Shown here piece by piece: positions 47,441 to 57,109 of a stretch of DNA of 64,000 bases. Made by a program: the position numbers and the translations under genes. Source of the stretch: Streptococcus suis. GTDB lineage: Bacteria > Bacillota > Bacilli > Lactobacillales > Streptococcaceae. The stretch spans positions 1,364,001-1,428,000 of the forward strand of contig CP031970.1 of assembly GCA_022354845.1 (NCBI GenBank), given 5' to 3'. A model generated the notes under the pieces. It was not told where the DNA came from. It saw nothing but the letters and a program-made list of their open reading frames with translations, and ran no database searches. How positions within the stretch are numbered: the first letter of the stretch is position 1; the number at the start of each line of letters is the position of its first letter.

Positions 47441-47661
47441 ATGCTTTCTCCATTCCTTTTGTTATCATTGTAGGCGTTTAAGGAATTTTTAGCCACTAAT
47501 TTGTTTGGGAATATTATAAGCATAGAAAGAACTGAGGATTCGTAACGGAATTTAAATCCCAACAAATCCCTTATAAAACACATCCTAAATCAAACACCCT
47601 ACAGACGAAAAAATCATCTGCGGGGTATTTTCATATGTATAACATCATTACCGTCAATCCA

Positions 47662-50124
47662 TTAGAGGCTATCAATTCGGGTGTTTTTCAATCGCAGAGC
47701 ATTCAAGACGACTGACACTGAGCTGAGAGCCATGGCTGCTCCTGCCAACATGGGGTTGAGCAATGGACCACCAAATAGGTGAAGGACCCCCATAGCAATA
47801 GGAATTCCTACGACATTGTATGCAAACGCCCAGAATAGGTTTTCCTTAATATTTCGAATCGTTAATTGACTGAGTCGAACTGCTCTTGGTACATCTAATA
47901 GATCTCCATGCATCAGTACGAGGTCAGCAGACTCAATCGCTACATCTGTTCCTGTTCCGATAGCAATCCCAACTTCAGCTTGGGCCAGGGCAGGGGCATC
48001 ATTGATTCCGTCACCAACCATGGCAACTTGTTTTCCTGATTCTTGGATGCGTTTGACCTGTTCTGCCTTATCCTCTGGCAGAACTTGACTAATCACTCTG
48101 TCAATACCGACTTGCTCTGCAATGGCTTGAGCTGTTTTGGCATTGTCCCCTGTCAGCATAACCACTTCCAATCCCATTTGATGCAAAGCTTGGATAGCGG
48201 CCTGACTAGAGGGTTTTACTTGGTCCGCGATGGCAATCACGGCAACTAGTTCCCCATCTGCTGCCATATAAACAGGCGTTTTGGCTTCGGATGCGAATGT
48301 TTCCGCGACAGCTACTGCCTGGTCAATCTCAATAGCAGATTCTGTCATTAATTTGGCATTTCCGAGTAAAATGTGTTGCTCTGCTATTGTCACAGATAAG
48401 CCTCGACCTGAAAGTGCTTGGAAATCTTTGCTGGCAAGTAAGGGAATTGATTTCTCTTCTGCTGAACGTAAGAGGGCTTGAGCCAATGGATGCTCGGAGT
48501 ATTGCTCACTGCTTGCTGCTAGTTGAAGGGCTTGTTCATTTGTGAAATTTCCGAAAACCTGAATGTCTGTTACGACAGGTTTCCCTTCAGTAATGGTTCC
48601 AGTCTTATCAAAGACGATGGTATCAATTTTTTCAAGGACTTCTATCGCTTGTCCGGACTTAAAGAGAACGCCGTTCTCAGCCCCCTTACCTGTTCCAACC
48701 ATGATAGCAGTTGGTGTCGCTAGTCCCAGTGCACATGGACAGGCTATAACAAGGACAGAAATTGTAATCGAAAGGGAGAACATCCAGGGCTCTTGTCCCA
48801 AGAAGTACCAAGCAAGGCCAGAAAGGACGGCTAATCCCATTACAATTGGAACAAAGACTGCTGAGACGCGGTCAGCCAACTGCGCAATCGGAGCTTTTGA
48901 ACCCTGTGCTTCTTCCACCAAGCGAATAATTTGGGACAATGTGGTATCTGCTCCAACTTTTGTCGCTTCCATTTGGAAAGCACCATGTTGATTGAGAGTC
49001 GCACCAACGACTGTATCCCCAATAGTTTTTTTAACAGGCAAACTTTCCCCTGTCAGCATGGATTCATCAACAGTCGATTGGCCTTCTACTATTTTCCCAT
49101 CAACTGGAATCTGTTCACCAGGGCGGACTTGAAGGACATCTCCTACTTTGACTTGGTCTAAGGGCAGGGTTACTTCTTGACCTTCACGGAGAACACGTGC
49201 AGTTTTAGGGGCGAGGTTCATCAGTTTACTGATGGCTTCTGAAGTACGCCCTTTTGATAATGCCTCCATGTATTTTCCAAGAGTGATAAGAGTTAAAATA
49301 ACAGCTGCCGATTCAAAATAGAGCTCAGGATGTCCATGTTGGGTATCCACTTGATTGGTAGCAATCAAAATCGTCATAATGATCCCTTGAACCAGGGCTG
49401 CACTTGTCCCGACGGCTATCAAACTATCCATATTGGGATGTCCTGCTAGGAGTGTTCTAAAGCCTTTTTGATAAAATGCACGACCAACATATAGGACTGG
49501 TAATACAAGAATGAGCTGAACTAGGGCAAAAACTAGTGGCTGGTGTAAGATAGCTGGCAAGGGTAATCCACCACCTGGTAACATTGGACCCATAGCGATG
49601 TAAAGCAATGGAAGCGTAAAGACACTAGACCAGATAAATCTGCGCCACAAATCATTTTTGTGTTGTTCTTTTCCGCTCGGTTGAGCTTCTGACTCTTGTG
49701 TTTTTGGCAGCACCGCTTTATAACCTGCTTTTTCAACAGCTGTCTCGATTTCTGATAAGCTCAGATGGGCTGGATCATACTGAATGGTTGCTTTTTCCGT
49801 TGCTAGATTCACACTGGCGTTTTGTATTCCATCTAGCTTATTCAAGGCTTTTTCCACTGTAAGGGCACAGGTTGCGCAAGTCATTCCTTCAATAGCAAGC
49901 GTTTGGCTCTGGTAAGGATTTTCCAATTCATATCCAGCTTTTTCTACAGCCATCTGCAAGTCTTTCATTCCAACTTCCTGCTCATCATATTCAACAGTTA
50001 CTTTTTCAGTCGCAAGATTGACTGTAGCCTTGGAAACTCCTGCTACTTTTCCAACAGCCTTTTCAACAGTTAATGCACAGGTTGCGCAAGTCATCCCATT
50101 GACATTATAGATAGATGTTTTCAT
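47662..50124 (-). CDS. copA: Copper-exporting P-type ATPase
   Basis: 820 residues. Two N-terminal heavy-metal domains each carry [10 protein letters not shown] (residues ~10-17 and ~80-87). Then the actuator motif TGES, the transmembrane CPC in [11 protein letters not shown], the phosphorylation site DKTGTITEG and the hinge [13 protein letters not shown]. The C-terminal MxxSS of Cu(I) ATPases is present in [17 protein letters not shown]. It exports Cu(I) to protect the cell. Its promoter holds two Cop boxes, but no copY or copZ gene adjoins, so the repressor must be encoded elsewhere. AAGGAG lies upstream. Confidence 0.95.
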   Translation of the reverse strand: MKTSIYNVNGMTCATCALTVEKAVGKVAGVSKATVNLATEKVTVEYDEQEVGMKDLQMAVEKAGYELENPYQSQTLAIEGMTCATCALTVEKALNKLDGIQNASVNLATEKATIQYDPAHLSLSEIETAVEKAGYKAVLPKTQESEAQPSGKEQHKNDLWRRFIWSSVFTLPLLYIAMGPMLPGGGLPLPAILHQPLVFALVQLILVLPVLYVGRAFYQKGFRTLLAGHPNMDSLIAVGTSAALVQGIIMTILIATNQVDTQHGHPELYFESAAVILTLITLGKYMEALSKGRTSEAISKLMNLAPKTARVLREGQEVTLPLDQVKVGDVLQVRPGEQIPVDGKIVEGQSTVDESMLTGESLPVKKTIGDTVVGATLNQHGAFQMEATKVGADTTLSQIIRLVEEAQGSKAPIAQLADRVSAVFVPIVMGLAVLSGLAWYFLGQEPWMFSLSITISVLVIACPCALGLATPTAIMVGTGKGAENGVLFKSGQAIEVLEKIDTIVFDKTGTITEGKPVVTDIQVFGNFTNEQALQLAASSEQYSEHPLAQALLRSAEEKSIPLLASKDFQALSGRGLSVTIAEQHILLGNAKLMTESAIEIDQAVAVAETFASEAKTPVYMAADGELVAVIAIADQVKPSSQAAIQALHQMGLEVVMLTGDNAKTAQAIAEQVGIDRVISQVLPEDKAEQVKRIQESGKQVAMVGDGINDAPALAQAEVGIAIGTGTDVAIESADLVLMHGDLLDVPRAVRLSQLTIRNIKENLFWAFAYNVVGIPIAMGVLHLFGGPLLNPMLAGAAMALSSVSVVLNALRLKNTRIDSL

Positions 50125-50144
50125 AATACTGCTCTCCTTTTGAC

Positions 50145-50154
50145 TACGTTTGTA
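50145..50154. promoter_or_regulatory. CopY operator (Cop box), proximal
   Basis: TACGTTTGTA matches the Cop box TACANNTGTA at nine of ten positions. It lies between the copA -10 (TATAAT, minus strand, about 50159-50164) and the ribosome site. Confidence 0.65.
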
Positions 50155-50176
50155 ATCATATTATACACTTTTTGAT

Positions 50177-50186
50177 TACATTTGTA
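50177..50186. promoter_or_regulatory. CopY operator (Cop box), distal
   Basis: TACATTTGTA is a full match to TACANNTGTA and overlaps the -35 region of the copA promoter. With the proximal box it flanks the -10, a layout expected for repression relieved by copper. Confidence 0.8.
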
Positions 50187-50218
50187 AACGATTTTGATTA
50201 AAAAAATAGAGATCATCC

Positions 50219-51076
50219 CTATTTCTTTCGTGCTAACATGGTCGCAAACCGCATCTTAAGGAAATTGCCATTTTCATCCCGCTTATGGAGTTGACCAAAA
50301 TCTTCATTGTACTTGACCAGTTCCCAGTCACGGTAGTATTCTTTCAACTCACCTGCTCCAAAAGTAAAGGAGAAATTCATAGGACATGGCGCATCTTCTG
50401 TATCCATGGCCGCCACAATTAAGTTATAACCTCCAGTGCGTGTTCTCTCCTGTATATTGTGGATAATGTCCGATACCCGATTTCGCTCTAAGAACATAAA
50501 GACCACTGTTGAGATAATCCAGTCATAGTCCTGCTCCAGGCTGGCTGAATTGATGTCATATGTTCCAGCTTGAAGCTCCAGATCTTCCACTTCCTTGACC
50601 TGCAAGAGTGTCCGAATACGCGGTACATCTTTATCTACAGCTGTTACCTCAAACCCCTGCTGAGCCAAATAGAGACTATTTCGACCATGCCCACAGCCTA
50701 AATCTAAGACCTTACAAGGCTCAATTATCTTCAAAGCATCTAAGACCTCTGAATGGGTTCGCGTATAGTCATACTTTTTAGCAAAATAGTCTTCTGGCTG
50801 ACAGAAGAATTCCAAGAAAAACTCCGTTTCCTCTGTCAATAGGGTCACACGATGCCAGGCCTGCGGTTCCACAAAGGGAATATCATCGGTTGGACTGTAG
50901 ATCCATGTAGCCAAAATCTGACCCTCATCCGATAGAGCTTCAAACTTGAGTTGACCTTTTAAAACCTTGATCTTCGTCCAGGTACCCATCTTGGTATTAT
51001 GCTTGGTTAAAAAATAATGAGGAACAGTTTCCTGATTCCAAATTGGCATTCGTTTATAGGGAACTAACTGTTTCAT
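50219..51076 (-). CDS. tehB: TehB-like SAM-dependent methyltransferase with N-terminal DUF1971 domain
   Basis: 285 residues: an N-terminal cupin-like DUF1971 domain (residues ~1-100, WNQETVPHYFLTKHNTKMGTW, EPQAWHRV) and a class I methyltransferase (VLDLGCGHGRNSLYLAQQGF near residue 125, TAVDKD). Members methylate tellurite and other small anions. The real substrate is unknown. AAAAGGAG precedes the ATG. It is divergent from the dehydrogenase at 51329. Confidence 0.87.
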   Translation of the reverse strand: MKQLVPYKRMPIWNQETVPHYFLTKHNTKMGTWTKIKVLKGQLKFEALSDEGQILATWIYSPTDDIPFVEPQAWHRVTLLTEETEFFLEFFCQPEDYFAKKYDYTRTHSEVLDALKIIEPCKVLDLGCGHGRNSLYLAQQGFEVTAVDKDVPRIRTLLQVKEVEDLELQAGTYDINSASLEQDYDWIISTVVFMFLERNRVSDIIHNIQERTRTGGYNLIVAAMDTEDAPCPMNFSFTFGAGELKEYYRDWELVKYNEDFGQLHKRDENGNFLKMRFATMLARKK

Positions 51077-51207
51077 CCTATCTCCTTTTCTCTAGTGGAT
51101 GGTTTTTTAAGTAAGATTCAGTGACTGGACAATTGATTATACAAATCAATTATTATGTTAATGATAGTGTATCATAAAGTCAAGTGATAACAAATGCAAT
51201 TTTCCCC

Positions 51208-51238
51208 TTGACTTGGAGTCAACTCCAAGGTGTATACT
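51208..51238 (+). promoter_or_regulatory. MerR/NmlR-type promoter with 19-base spacer
   Basis: TTGACT and TATACT are separated by 19 bases rather than 17, and the spacer contains the dyad CTTGGAGTCAACTCCAAG (51212-51229). This is the signature of MerR-family activators; the sequence matches the NmlR/AdhR class that responds to aldehydes and nitrosative stress. No merR-type gene adjoins. Confidence 0.88.
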
Positions 51239-51328
51239 AGAATTGTTCAATAGAAAACCCATTGGGTTGGCTATTAATTGACAAGGAAGGAGTTCTACTA
51301 TTAAGACAAGTAGAACAAGGTATTCAAT

Positions 51329-52372
51329 ATGAAGACTGCTATTTATGAAAAAGCTGGTAAAATGACAGTTACAGATATCGAGAAACCAAGCATTCAAGCG
51401 AAAGATGATGTCATTATCAAGGTTGTTCGCGCCTGTGTCTGTGGTTCAGACCTCTGGAACTATGGGGAACATATTCATCACGATCATGGTGATACCAATA
51501 CTGGGCATGAAGCCATTGGTATTGTAGAAGAGGTTGGCGAAGATATCACTACCTTTGTACCTGGTGATTTTGTTATTGTTCCATTTACACATGGGTGTGG
51601 GCATTGCGATGCCTGTCGTGCTGGCTTTGACGGAACTTGTGACAACCACCCTGGTTATACGAACTGGGGCAACAATTACCAATCACAATATATCCGTTTC
51701 CACTATGGCAACTGGGCTCTTGTAAAAATCCCTGGCCAACCGAGTGATTATTCTGAAGGTATGATCAAATCTCTTCTTAGTTTGGCTGACGTGATGCCAA
51801 CTGGCTACCATGCTGCGCGTGTTGCAGATGTCAAACCTGGTGACAAGGTTGTTGTCATCGGTGATGGTGCAGTTGGTCAATGTGCTGTTATTGCTGCAAA
51901 AATGCGCGGGGCTTCTCAGATTATCATGATGAGCCGCCATGCTGACCGCCAGCAAATGGCTCTTGAATCAGGTGCTACTGCCATTGTAGCAGAACGTGGT
52001 GAAGAAGGTATTGCTAAAGTTCGTGAATTTCTTGGCGGTGGCGCTGATGCTGCTCTTGAATGTGTCGGTACAGAAGCCTCCATCGAACAAGCCCTCGGTG
52101 TCCTACATAACGGTGGCCGTGTTGGTTTCGTTGGCGTTCCTCATTACAATAACCACGCGCTCGGCTCAACCTTTGCTCAAAATATCATCATCGGCGGTGG
52201 ATCTGCTTCCGTCACAACCTATGACAAAGAAATCCTGCTCGATGCAGTTCTCAAAGGCGACATTAACCCAGGCCGTGTCTTTACTCAGACTTACAGCCTA
52301 GACAGTATCGACCAAGCCTACAAAGATATGGCAAACCGCAAAACCATTAAAGCAATGGTAACAGTGGAGTAA
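51329..52372 (+). CDS. Zinc-dependent alcohol dehydrogenase (MDR family)
   Basis: 347 residues. Catalytic zinc ligands lie in CVCGSDLW near residue 35 and GHEAIGIVEEVGEDI near residue 55; the structural zinc loop is CGHCDACRAGFDGTC; the cofactor loop is VVVIGDGAVGQCAVIAAKM near residue 165. It oxidises an alcohol or reduces an aldehyde with NAD(P). The MerR-type promoter suggests induction by aldehydes or thiol stress, as with adhC of other streptococci. AAGG precedes the ATG. Confidence 0.92.
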   Translation: MKTAIYEKAGKMTVTDIEKPSIQAKDDVIIKVVRACVCGSDLWNYGEHIHHDHGDTNTGHEAIGIVEEVGEDITTFVPGDFVIVPFTHGCGHCDACRAGFDGTCDNHPGYTNWGNNYQSQYIRFHYGNWALVKIPGQPSDYSEGMIKSLLSLADVMPTGYHAARVADVKPGDKVVVIGDGAVGQCAVIAAKMRGASQIIMMSRHADRQQMALESGATAIVAERGEEGIAKVREFLGGGADAALECVGTEASIEQALGVLHNGGRVGFVGVPHYNNHALGSTFAQNIIIGGGSASVTTYDKEILLDAVLKGDINPGRVFTQTYSLDSIDQAYKDMANRKTIKAMVTVE

Positions 52373-52383
52373 GAAAATAGAAC

Positions 52384-52419
52384 AAAACCCCTGAAGTTTA
52401 CATAAACTTTGGGGGTTTT
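52384..52419 (+). terminator. Terminator of the alcohol dehydrogenase gene
   Basis: AAAACCCC pairs with GGGGTTTT and AAGTTTA with TAAACTT around a two-base loop; T-rich on exit. Confidence 0.9.
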
Positions 52420-52473
52420 CGTATAATTAGTAGAAAGATAAAAACGGAACCATCCCACTCATTAGAACTACTA

Positions 52474-52490
52474 ATACTCAATGGAAGTAG
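52474..52490. repeat. RUP-like repeat, left-end fragment
   Basis: ATACTCAATGGAAGTAG resembles the RUP-like left terminus with changes and no right end. The surrounding 52420-52530 shows nothing else. Confidence 0.4.
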
Positions 52491-52530
52491 AAAGGTCCAG
52501 TTTCAACATTTGCAATAACAGAAGCAAGTG

Positions 52531-52980
52531 TTAAGCATGGATCTTTTTATCTGCAATTGCATCCGTGAGGGTCTGTGAGAAATTCAATCCTAGTTCACGT
52601 CCTAGAGTGTCTGCCCAGCGTGGGATAGTGAGTGTTTTCTTTACTGGCTCTTGACTGCCCAAATACTTTGCAACATCCACCATCACCATGGAGATAAAAG
52701 ACTTGCTAGAATCGTAAACCATCTCAAAATCCTCATCATGGAAAGGGTTATTATCTACTAATGACAAAGTATTTATAGAAGACGGGGTAGGAATGTCTCG
52801 TCCATTCTCGATATAATCAGCTAAGTTCATGCCTAACCAATCGCTAGCCATTGCCATAGCGTCCGCCATATCCTCGCCTTGAGTTGCTGAATGCTCAAAA
52901 TCAGGGAATGTTACAAAGTAGGGCGCGTTAGCTCCGTCTGTATCATCAAAATAAAATAAAGCTGGATAAGTGACAAGCAT
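52531..52980 (-). CDS. hicB: HicB-family antitoxin
   Basis: 149 residues: the HicB fold YPALFYFDDTDGANAPYFVTFPDFEHSATQGED (about residues 5-37) and a C-terminal ribbon-helix-helix-like part (KTLTIPRWADTLGRELGLNFSQTLTDAI). It neutralises HicA and represses the promoter. It follows hicA by 37 bases, giving the usual toxin-first order. Confidence 0.9.
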   Translation of the reverse strand: MLVTYPALFYFDDTDGANAPYFVTFPDFEHSATQGEDMADAMAMASDWLGMNLADYIENGRDIPTPSSINTLSLVDNNPFHDEDFEMVYDSSKSFISMVMVDVAKYLGSQEPVKKTLTIPRWADTLGRELGLNFSQTLTDAIADKKIHA

Positions 52981-53017
52981 AGTTTACCTCCAAATGAAAA
53001 CAAGCGGTAGGCTGTTG

Positions 53018-53200
53018 TTATAACAGCCCTGCTTGCTTTTTGATACCCCTTTCGGTATATTTGTTTATTTCACCGTGGGGAATGGTTATGGGTCGCTCGC
53101 CTGCTTTTTCAAGTTTCACGTGTGACCCCTTACCGCCTTTGGTTTTTGTCCAACCATGGGCGGTAAGTAGCTTAACCATTTCTTTTTGTGTCATAGGCAT
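53018..53200 (-). CDS. hicA: HicA-family mRNA interferase toxin
   Basis: 60 residues of double-stranded-RNA-binding-like fold: MTQKEMVKLLTAHGWTKTKG, then KGSHVKL with the catalytic histidine, and ITIPHGEINKYTERGIKKQAGL. It cleaves mRNA and tmRNA in this family. AGGAGG lies ten bases before the chosen ATG. A palindrome ATACGT with ACGTAT (53234-53250) next to TGGTATAAT is a candidate HicB operator. Confidence 0.92.
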   Translation of the reverse strand: MPMTQKEMVKLLTAHGWTKTKGGKGSHVKLEKAGERPITIPHGEINKYTERGIKKQAGLL

Positions 53201-53233
53201 AGCGCTTTTACCTCCTGACAAGATTATTATACC

Positions 53234-53250
53234 ATACGTATTACACGTAT
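53234..53250. promoter_or_regulatory. Candidate HicB operator
   Basis: ATACGT and ACGTAT form a dyad with a five-base centre, just upstream of the hicA extended -10 TGGTATAAT. Confidence 0.5.
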
Positions 53251-53327
53251 TCAACCACAAAGATTCAGAAAATGTCTGAAATTTGTGACTGATAATCAAT
53301 GTAAATAGCCTCCAAACTCTGGCTCTG

Positions 53328-53533
53328 ATACTCAATGGAAATCAAAATCTGACTTGCTCTAAAGTTCGGGGAACCTTTAGAGGTTGGAAATAGGCGAACG
53401 TAGTTCGATTCAACTTGTATAGACAGAACATTCTCCTTTTTATATTTCAAGGGAACTGGCTGTTAGGATCCACTGGAGCTTGACACTCATCAAATCAAGT
53501 CAACAACGTCTGATTTTGATTTTCGAAGAGTAT
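53328..53533. repeat. RUP-like repeat, long (about 206 bp) form
   Basis: Left end ATACTCAATGGAAATCAAAA and right end TTTTGATTTTCGAAGAGTAT. The internal part includes AAAGTTC with GAACCTTT, similar to the hairpin after era. It fills most of the hicA-smpB gap. Confidence 0.7.
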
Positions 53534-53576
53534 GAGGGTTTATTTTCAAAAAAAAAACCAGGATTTCTCCCAGTTC

Positions 53577-54044
53577 TTATCGATTATTAATCGCCTTCAT
53601 GGTCCGTTTAATATCACGGTCTTGCTCACGGCGTTTGATGGACTCCCGCTTGTCGTAGTCATGCTTCCCTTTAGCAAGCCCAATCAAGACCTTGGCAAAG
53701 CCGTCCTTGATATAGACCTTGAGAGGAACAAGGGTCATCCCAGTTCCCTTGACTTCATTCTCCAAATCTGCAATCTGCTTCTTTCGCAGGAGAAGCTTGC
53801 GAGTTCGTGTTGGCTCTTGGTTCCAGATATTGCCCTCATCATAGGGAGCGATATGAACATTAACCAACCAAGCCTCACTATTCTTTATTTGGGCAAAACC
53901 ATCTTTAAGGTTGATCCGCCCCGCACGAATGGACTTAATCTCTGTCCCCGTAAGGACAATCCCCGCCTCCACTGTATCCACAATGGTATAGTCGTGACGG
54001 GCTTTTTTATTCTGCGCAATCACATTGCCCTCACCCTTGGCCAT
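53577..54044 (-). CDS. smpB: SsrA-binding protein SmpB
   Basis: 155 residues with the OB-fold core ([38 protein letters not shown]) and the basic C-terminal tail ([20 protein letters not shown]). It delivers tmRNA to stalled ribosomes. AAGGAG precedes the ATG. It starts two bases after the rnr stop, so rnr and smpB are coupled; RNase R also degrades tmRNA-tagged messages. Confidence 0.97.
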   Translation of the reverse strand: MAKGEGNVIAQNKKARHDYTIVDTVEAGIVLTGTEIKSIRAGRINLKDGFAQIKNSEAWLVNVHIAPYDEGNIWNQEPTRTRKLLLRKKQIADLENEVKGTGMTLVPLKVYIKDGFAKVLIGLAKGKHDYDKRESIKRREQDRDIKRTMKAINNR

Positions 54045-54046
54045 AC

Positions 54047-56416
54047 CTATCTCCTTTTCTTCTTATCCTTTTTCGCCACTTCTTTATAAAATGGTTTCTT
54101 TTTCTTGTCAGTTGCTCCAGACTTTGATTTGCTGTCTTTTCCAGACTTGTGACGTCCGCTGTCGCGACCAACAGCTTCCTTTTTACGGTTTTTGCCTCGT
54201 CCTCGCCCTGACCGATCATCACGATCGCGGTTTGAATGACTCATTGTTTTCCGTTTCGCCTTTAGATTCTTCTCGACAAGATCCAGCTCGGACGGCACGT
54301 GGGCAAAATCGATTTCCCCTGTCATCTTATCCGCCCGCGTTAGCTTAATTCGGATTGGCTGACCGACACGGAAGACACGACCAGATTTCTCACCCTGCAA
54401 GGTTAGAGTCCGCTCGTGGAACTGGTAGTACTCGTTGAGGTTGGTAACATGGATCAGTCCTTCAACTGTATTTGGCAACTCAACAAAGAGACCAAACTTG
54501 ACCACGCTAGACACGACACCATCAAACTCTTGCCCGACAAATTCTTGCATGAACTCTGCCTTCTTCATGGCTTCGACTTCCCGCTCTGCATCGATAGCAC
54601 GGCGTTCTAAACTGGACGAAGACTTGGCAAGCTCAGGAATTACCTGCTCAAAATGCTCTGCTTTTTCCGCAGGATTGTGACCATATTCCCGCACCATACG
54701 GTGAACCAGCAGGTCGGGATAGCGGCGGATAGGACTGGTGAAGTGGGTGTAAAACTCCGCACCCAGTCCGTAGTGCCCGTGGTTCTGCTCTGAGTAGCGC
54801 GCCTGCTGCATGGAACGCAGCAACATCATGTTGAGGACATCCGCATAGGGTTCATCCTTGACCCGCTCCATAAGATCTTGAAGGGCATCCTGGCTGATAG
54901 AGCTAGCCGTACCGTAAACCGTCAAGCCAAAGCTTGTCGCATAGTCGATGAACTTCTGTAACTTTTCTGACTTAGGCTCCTCGTGGATCCGATAGATGAA
55001 AGGAAGGTCAAGCTTGGCAAAATGCTCGGCAACGCACTCGTTGGCAGCCAGCATGAAGGACTCAATCATCCGTTCGGCAATACCCCGTTGACGCAGTTGA
55101 ATATCTACTGGCAGACCATCCTTGTTGACGATGATTTTGGCTTCAGATGTATCAAAGTTCAGAGCCCCACGCTTGTAGCGCATGGCTTCCAGCGTCTCAT
55201 GGAGTTTGACCATGAGCTCAACACTTGGCACGATCGCCTTGTATGTAGCAAGCTTTTCCTGATTTCCTGCAATCATGTCATTGACATCAGAATAGGTCAT
55301 GCGGAAGGTGGTTTTAATAACTGTCTGGCCAATCCAGTGCTTAACCACCTTGCCCTTATGGTCAATTTCCATAATAGCCGACTGGGTCAGGCGATCCACA
55401 TTTGGATTAAGGGAACAAATACCATTTGACAAACGTTCTGGCAACATTGGCACCACACGGTCGGTCACATAGACAGAAGTCCCACGCTTGATGGCCTCTT
55501 GATCCAAGGCTGAGCCTTCCGTGACATAATAGCTGACATCAGCGATATGGACACCCAGTTCCAGATTACCGTTCTTGAGTTGCTTGATATGGACAGCATC
55601 GTCCAAGTCCTTGGCATCCGCACCGTCAATGGTGAAGATGATTTCATCCCGCAGATCCAAACGGCCTTCAAAGTCCTTCTCAGACGGACTTTCTGGCGCT
55701 CGATCAGCCTCCGCCAAGACTTCATCAGGGAATTCCGACACGATATCCATGGATTCCAAAACTTCCAAGACATCGATCCCTACATCATCCTTATGTCCCA
55801 CCACATCCCGAATGGTCGCAACAAAATAGTCCCGTTTCTTATTTGGATAGGCTTCAATGTCGACTTTGAGGATTTCCGTTCCGGTCAATACCAAAGGTGA
55901 CTTCTTGATGTAAATCTTCTGAGCGATTTTCTGGTTTTTAGACTTGATGTAGCCTGAATACTCGGGCCTGTCTTCATCAAAAACAATCAAGCCCACCGCA
56001 GTTTTCAGGCTATGTTCTAAAATATCAATGACTTCCGCTTCTGCGGCAGTTCCCTTGAGACGATCTGCAACCTTTTTAATTGCAATCTCAACTCTGTCAC
56101 CCTCGATAGCAAAGTTAACATTGTCACGACTGACAAAGAGATCATCTTCCTCCTCATCAATGGTCACAAATCCAAAACCAGACTTGTGGGCATGGAAAAT
56201 GCCCTGCAAGATTACTCTATTTCTAGTAACCTTGGGCGCTGGAAGAGCAATTCTTCCATCTTGGTCGAAAACCAGTTTCCGCTGACCTTCCATAGAAGAA
56301 ACTAGCTTGACCAAATCGGTAAAGCTCTTAGCAGAACCAGCTCCAAACTGATCCGCTAATTGCTCCATGGTAACAGGCCCAACTTCTTTAATATAGTTAA
56401 TAATTTCGTTTTTCAT
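54047..56416 (-). CDS. rnr: Ribonuclease R
   Basis: 789 residues: an N-terminal helix-turn-helix, two cold-shock domains (around residues 70-220), the RNB catalytic domain with the metal aspartates in [15 protein letters not shown] near residue 270, an S1 domain (~620-700) and a lysine/arginine-rich tail. It is a 3'-5' exonuclease for structured RNA. No clear ribosome site precedes the ATG. The upstream gap is a dispersed repeat. Confidence 0.96.
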   Translation of the reverse strand: MKNEIINYIKEVGPVTMEQLADQFGAGSAKSFTDLVKLVSSMEGQRKLVFDQDGRIALPAPKVTRNRVILQGIFHAHKSGFGFVTIDEEEDDLFVSRDNVNFAIEGDRVEIAIKKVADRLKGTAAEAEVIDILEHSLKTAVGLIVFDEDRPEYSGYIKSKNQKIAQKIYIKKSPLVLTGTEILKVDIEAYPNKKRDYFVATIRDVVGHKDDVGIDVLEVLESMDIVSEFPDEVLAEADRAPESPSEKDFEGRLDLRDEIIFTIDGADAKDLDDAVHIKQLKNGNLELGVHIADVSYYVTEGSALDQEAIKRGTSVYVTDRVVPMLPERLSNGICSLNPNVDRLTQSAIMEIDHKGKVVKHWIGQTVIKTTFRMTYSDVNDMIAGNQEKLATYKAIVPSVELMVKLHETLEAMRYKRGALNFDTSEAKIIVNKDGLPVDIQLRQRGIAERMIESFMLAANECVAEHFAKLDLPFIYRIHEEPKSEKLQKFIDYATSFGLTVYGTASSISQDALQDLMERVKDEPYADVLNMMLLRSMQQARYSEQNHGHYGLGAEFYTHFTSPIRRYPDLLVHRMVREYGHNPAEKAEHFEQVIPELAKSSSSLERRAIDAEREVEAMKKAEFMQEFVGQEFDGVVSSVVKFGLFVELPNTVEGLIHVTNLNEYYQFHERTLTLQGEKSGRVFRVGQPIRIKLTRADKMTGEIDFAHVPSELDLVEKNLKAKRKTMSHSNRDRDDRSGRGRGKNRKKEAVGRDSGRHKSGKDSKSKSGATDKKKKPFYKEVAKKDKKKRR

Positions 56417-56477
56417 TTATACTTACCAAAGTGCTGGATAAAAATCTAACACTATTTCTCTTAGTTTGCGTCATCAT

Positions 56478-56643
56478 TAAGACGCAGTGGTTGATTGCTC
56501 CAACAATCCTTTGGAGTGAAACAGTTCAGTGAACTGTTTCAGCTGGTCACCTAAAAATAAGAAAGTGACCATAGAAGCCCGAACCAATCAATACGGAAGT
56601 GAGGGGAACTCCTTTACATCTGTCGAGTTCTGGCCCACTCCCA
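56478..56643 (-). repeat. Dispersed intergenic hairpin repeat (copy 2) with nested two-hairpin repeat
   Basis: Shares with 11990-12161 the motifs GCAGTGGTTGATTG and GTCGAGTTCT...CCCACTCC. Inside it, about 56513-56585, sits a minus-oriented copy of the two-hairpin repeat (GAAACAGTTCA paired with TGAACTGTTTC, and GGTCAC with GTGACC). No gene is seen in 56417-56679. Confidence 0.65.
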
Positions 56644-56679
56644 AAAAAATAGACCAAGAACAAGTCCCAGTCTGTCTAT

Positions 56680-56913
56680 CTACTTACTAGAAATGATTAC
56701 TAGCGCGACAGCATCTAACAACCACAAAAAGATAAGGATGGCTGTAGTACGCTGCATAACGGCTTCAAAACCACGCGCCTTTGCACGCTCAAAGAGGGCT
56801 CCACTTGAAGCATCAAAAACGTTACTTGATTGGTTTTTTGCTGGTTGGATAAGAATCATGGCTATAAGAATAACAGATAAAATCAACAGAATGGTTAATA
56901 ATGCTTGATACAT
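56680..56913 (-). CDS. secG: Preprotein translocase subunit SecG
   Basis: 77 residues with two membrane helices (residues ~4-22 and ~52-72) and the intervening glycine-poor loop QPAKNQSSNVFDASSGALFE typical of SecG. It assists SecYE in protein export. The start MYQALLT is preferred over an upstream in-frame ATG because the AGAAAGAG site lies just before it. It follows rpmG by 46 bases. Confidence 0.92.
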   Translation of the reverse strand: MYQALLTILLILSVILIAMILIQPAKNQSSNVFDASSGALFERAKARGFEAVMQRTTAILIFLWLLDAVALVIISSK

Positions 56914-56959
56914 ATTTTTTTCTCTTTCTATAATAACTCCATTCATTATAGCATAAAAT

Positions 56960-57109
56960 TTATTTGGTTTCAAGATGGAGTGTAACTTTTCTCTCTTTTG
57001 GGCAGTATTTTAGGACCTCAATCTTATCAGGATGGGTCTTGGCATTTTTACTGGTCAGATAGTTTTTACTACCACACTCTGAACATTGTAAATTGATTTT
57101 AACTCTCAC
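56960..57109 (-). CDS. rpmG: 50S ribosomal protein L33 (GTG start)
   Basis: 49 residues read as (V)[19 protein letters not shown] through KVTLHLETK, the L33 family. One CxxC pair (CSEC) is present and a single cysteine in KYCPKERK stands where some L33s have the second pair. The GTG start overlaps the pmrA stop by one base (TAGTG). The order pmrA-rpmG-secG-rnr matches other streptococci. It is short and easily missed by ORF callers. Confidence 0.93.
   Translation of the reverse strand: MRVKINLQCSECGSKNYLTSKNAKTHPDKIEVLKYCPKERKVTLHLETK

Noticed and set aside
50183-50196. cre-like TGTAAACGATTTTG near copA
   Set aside because: Only 12 of 14 positions match, the right half is poor, and it overlaps a full Cop box that explains the sequence better.
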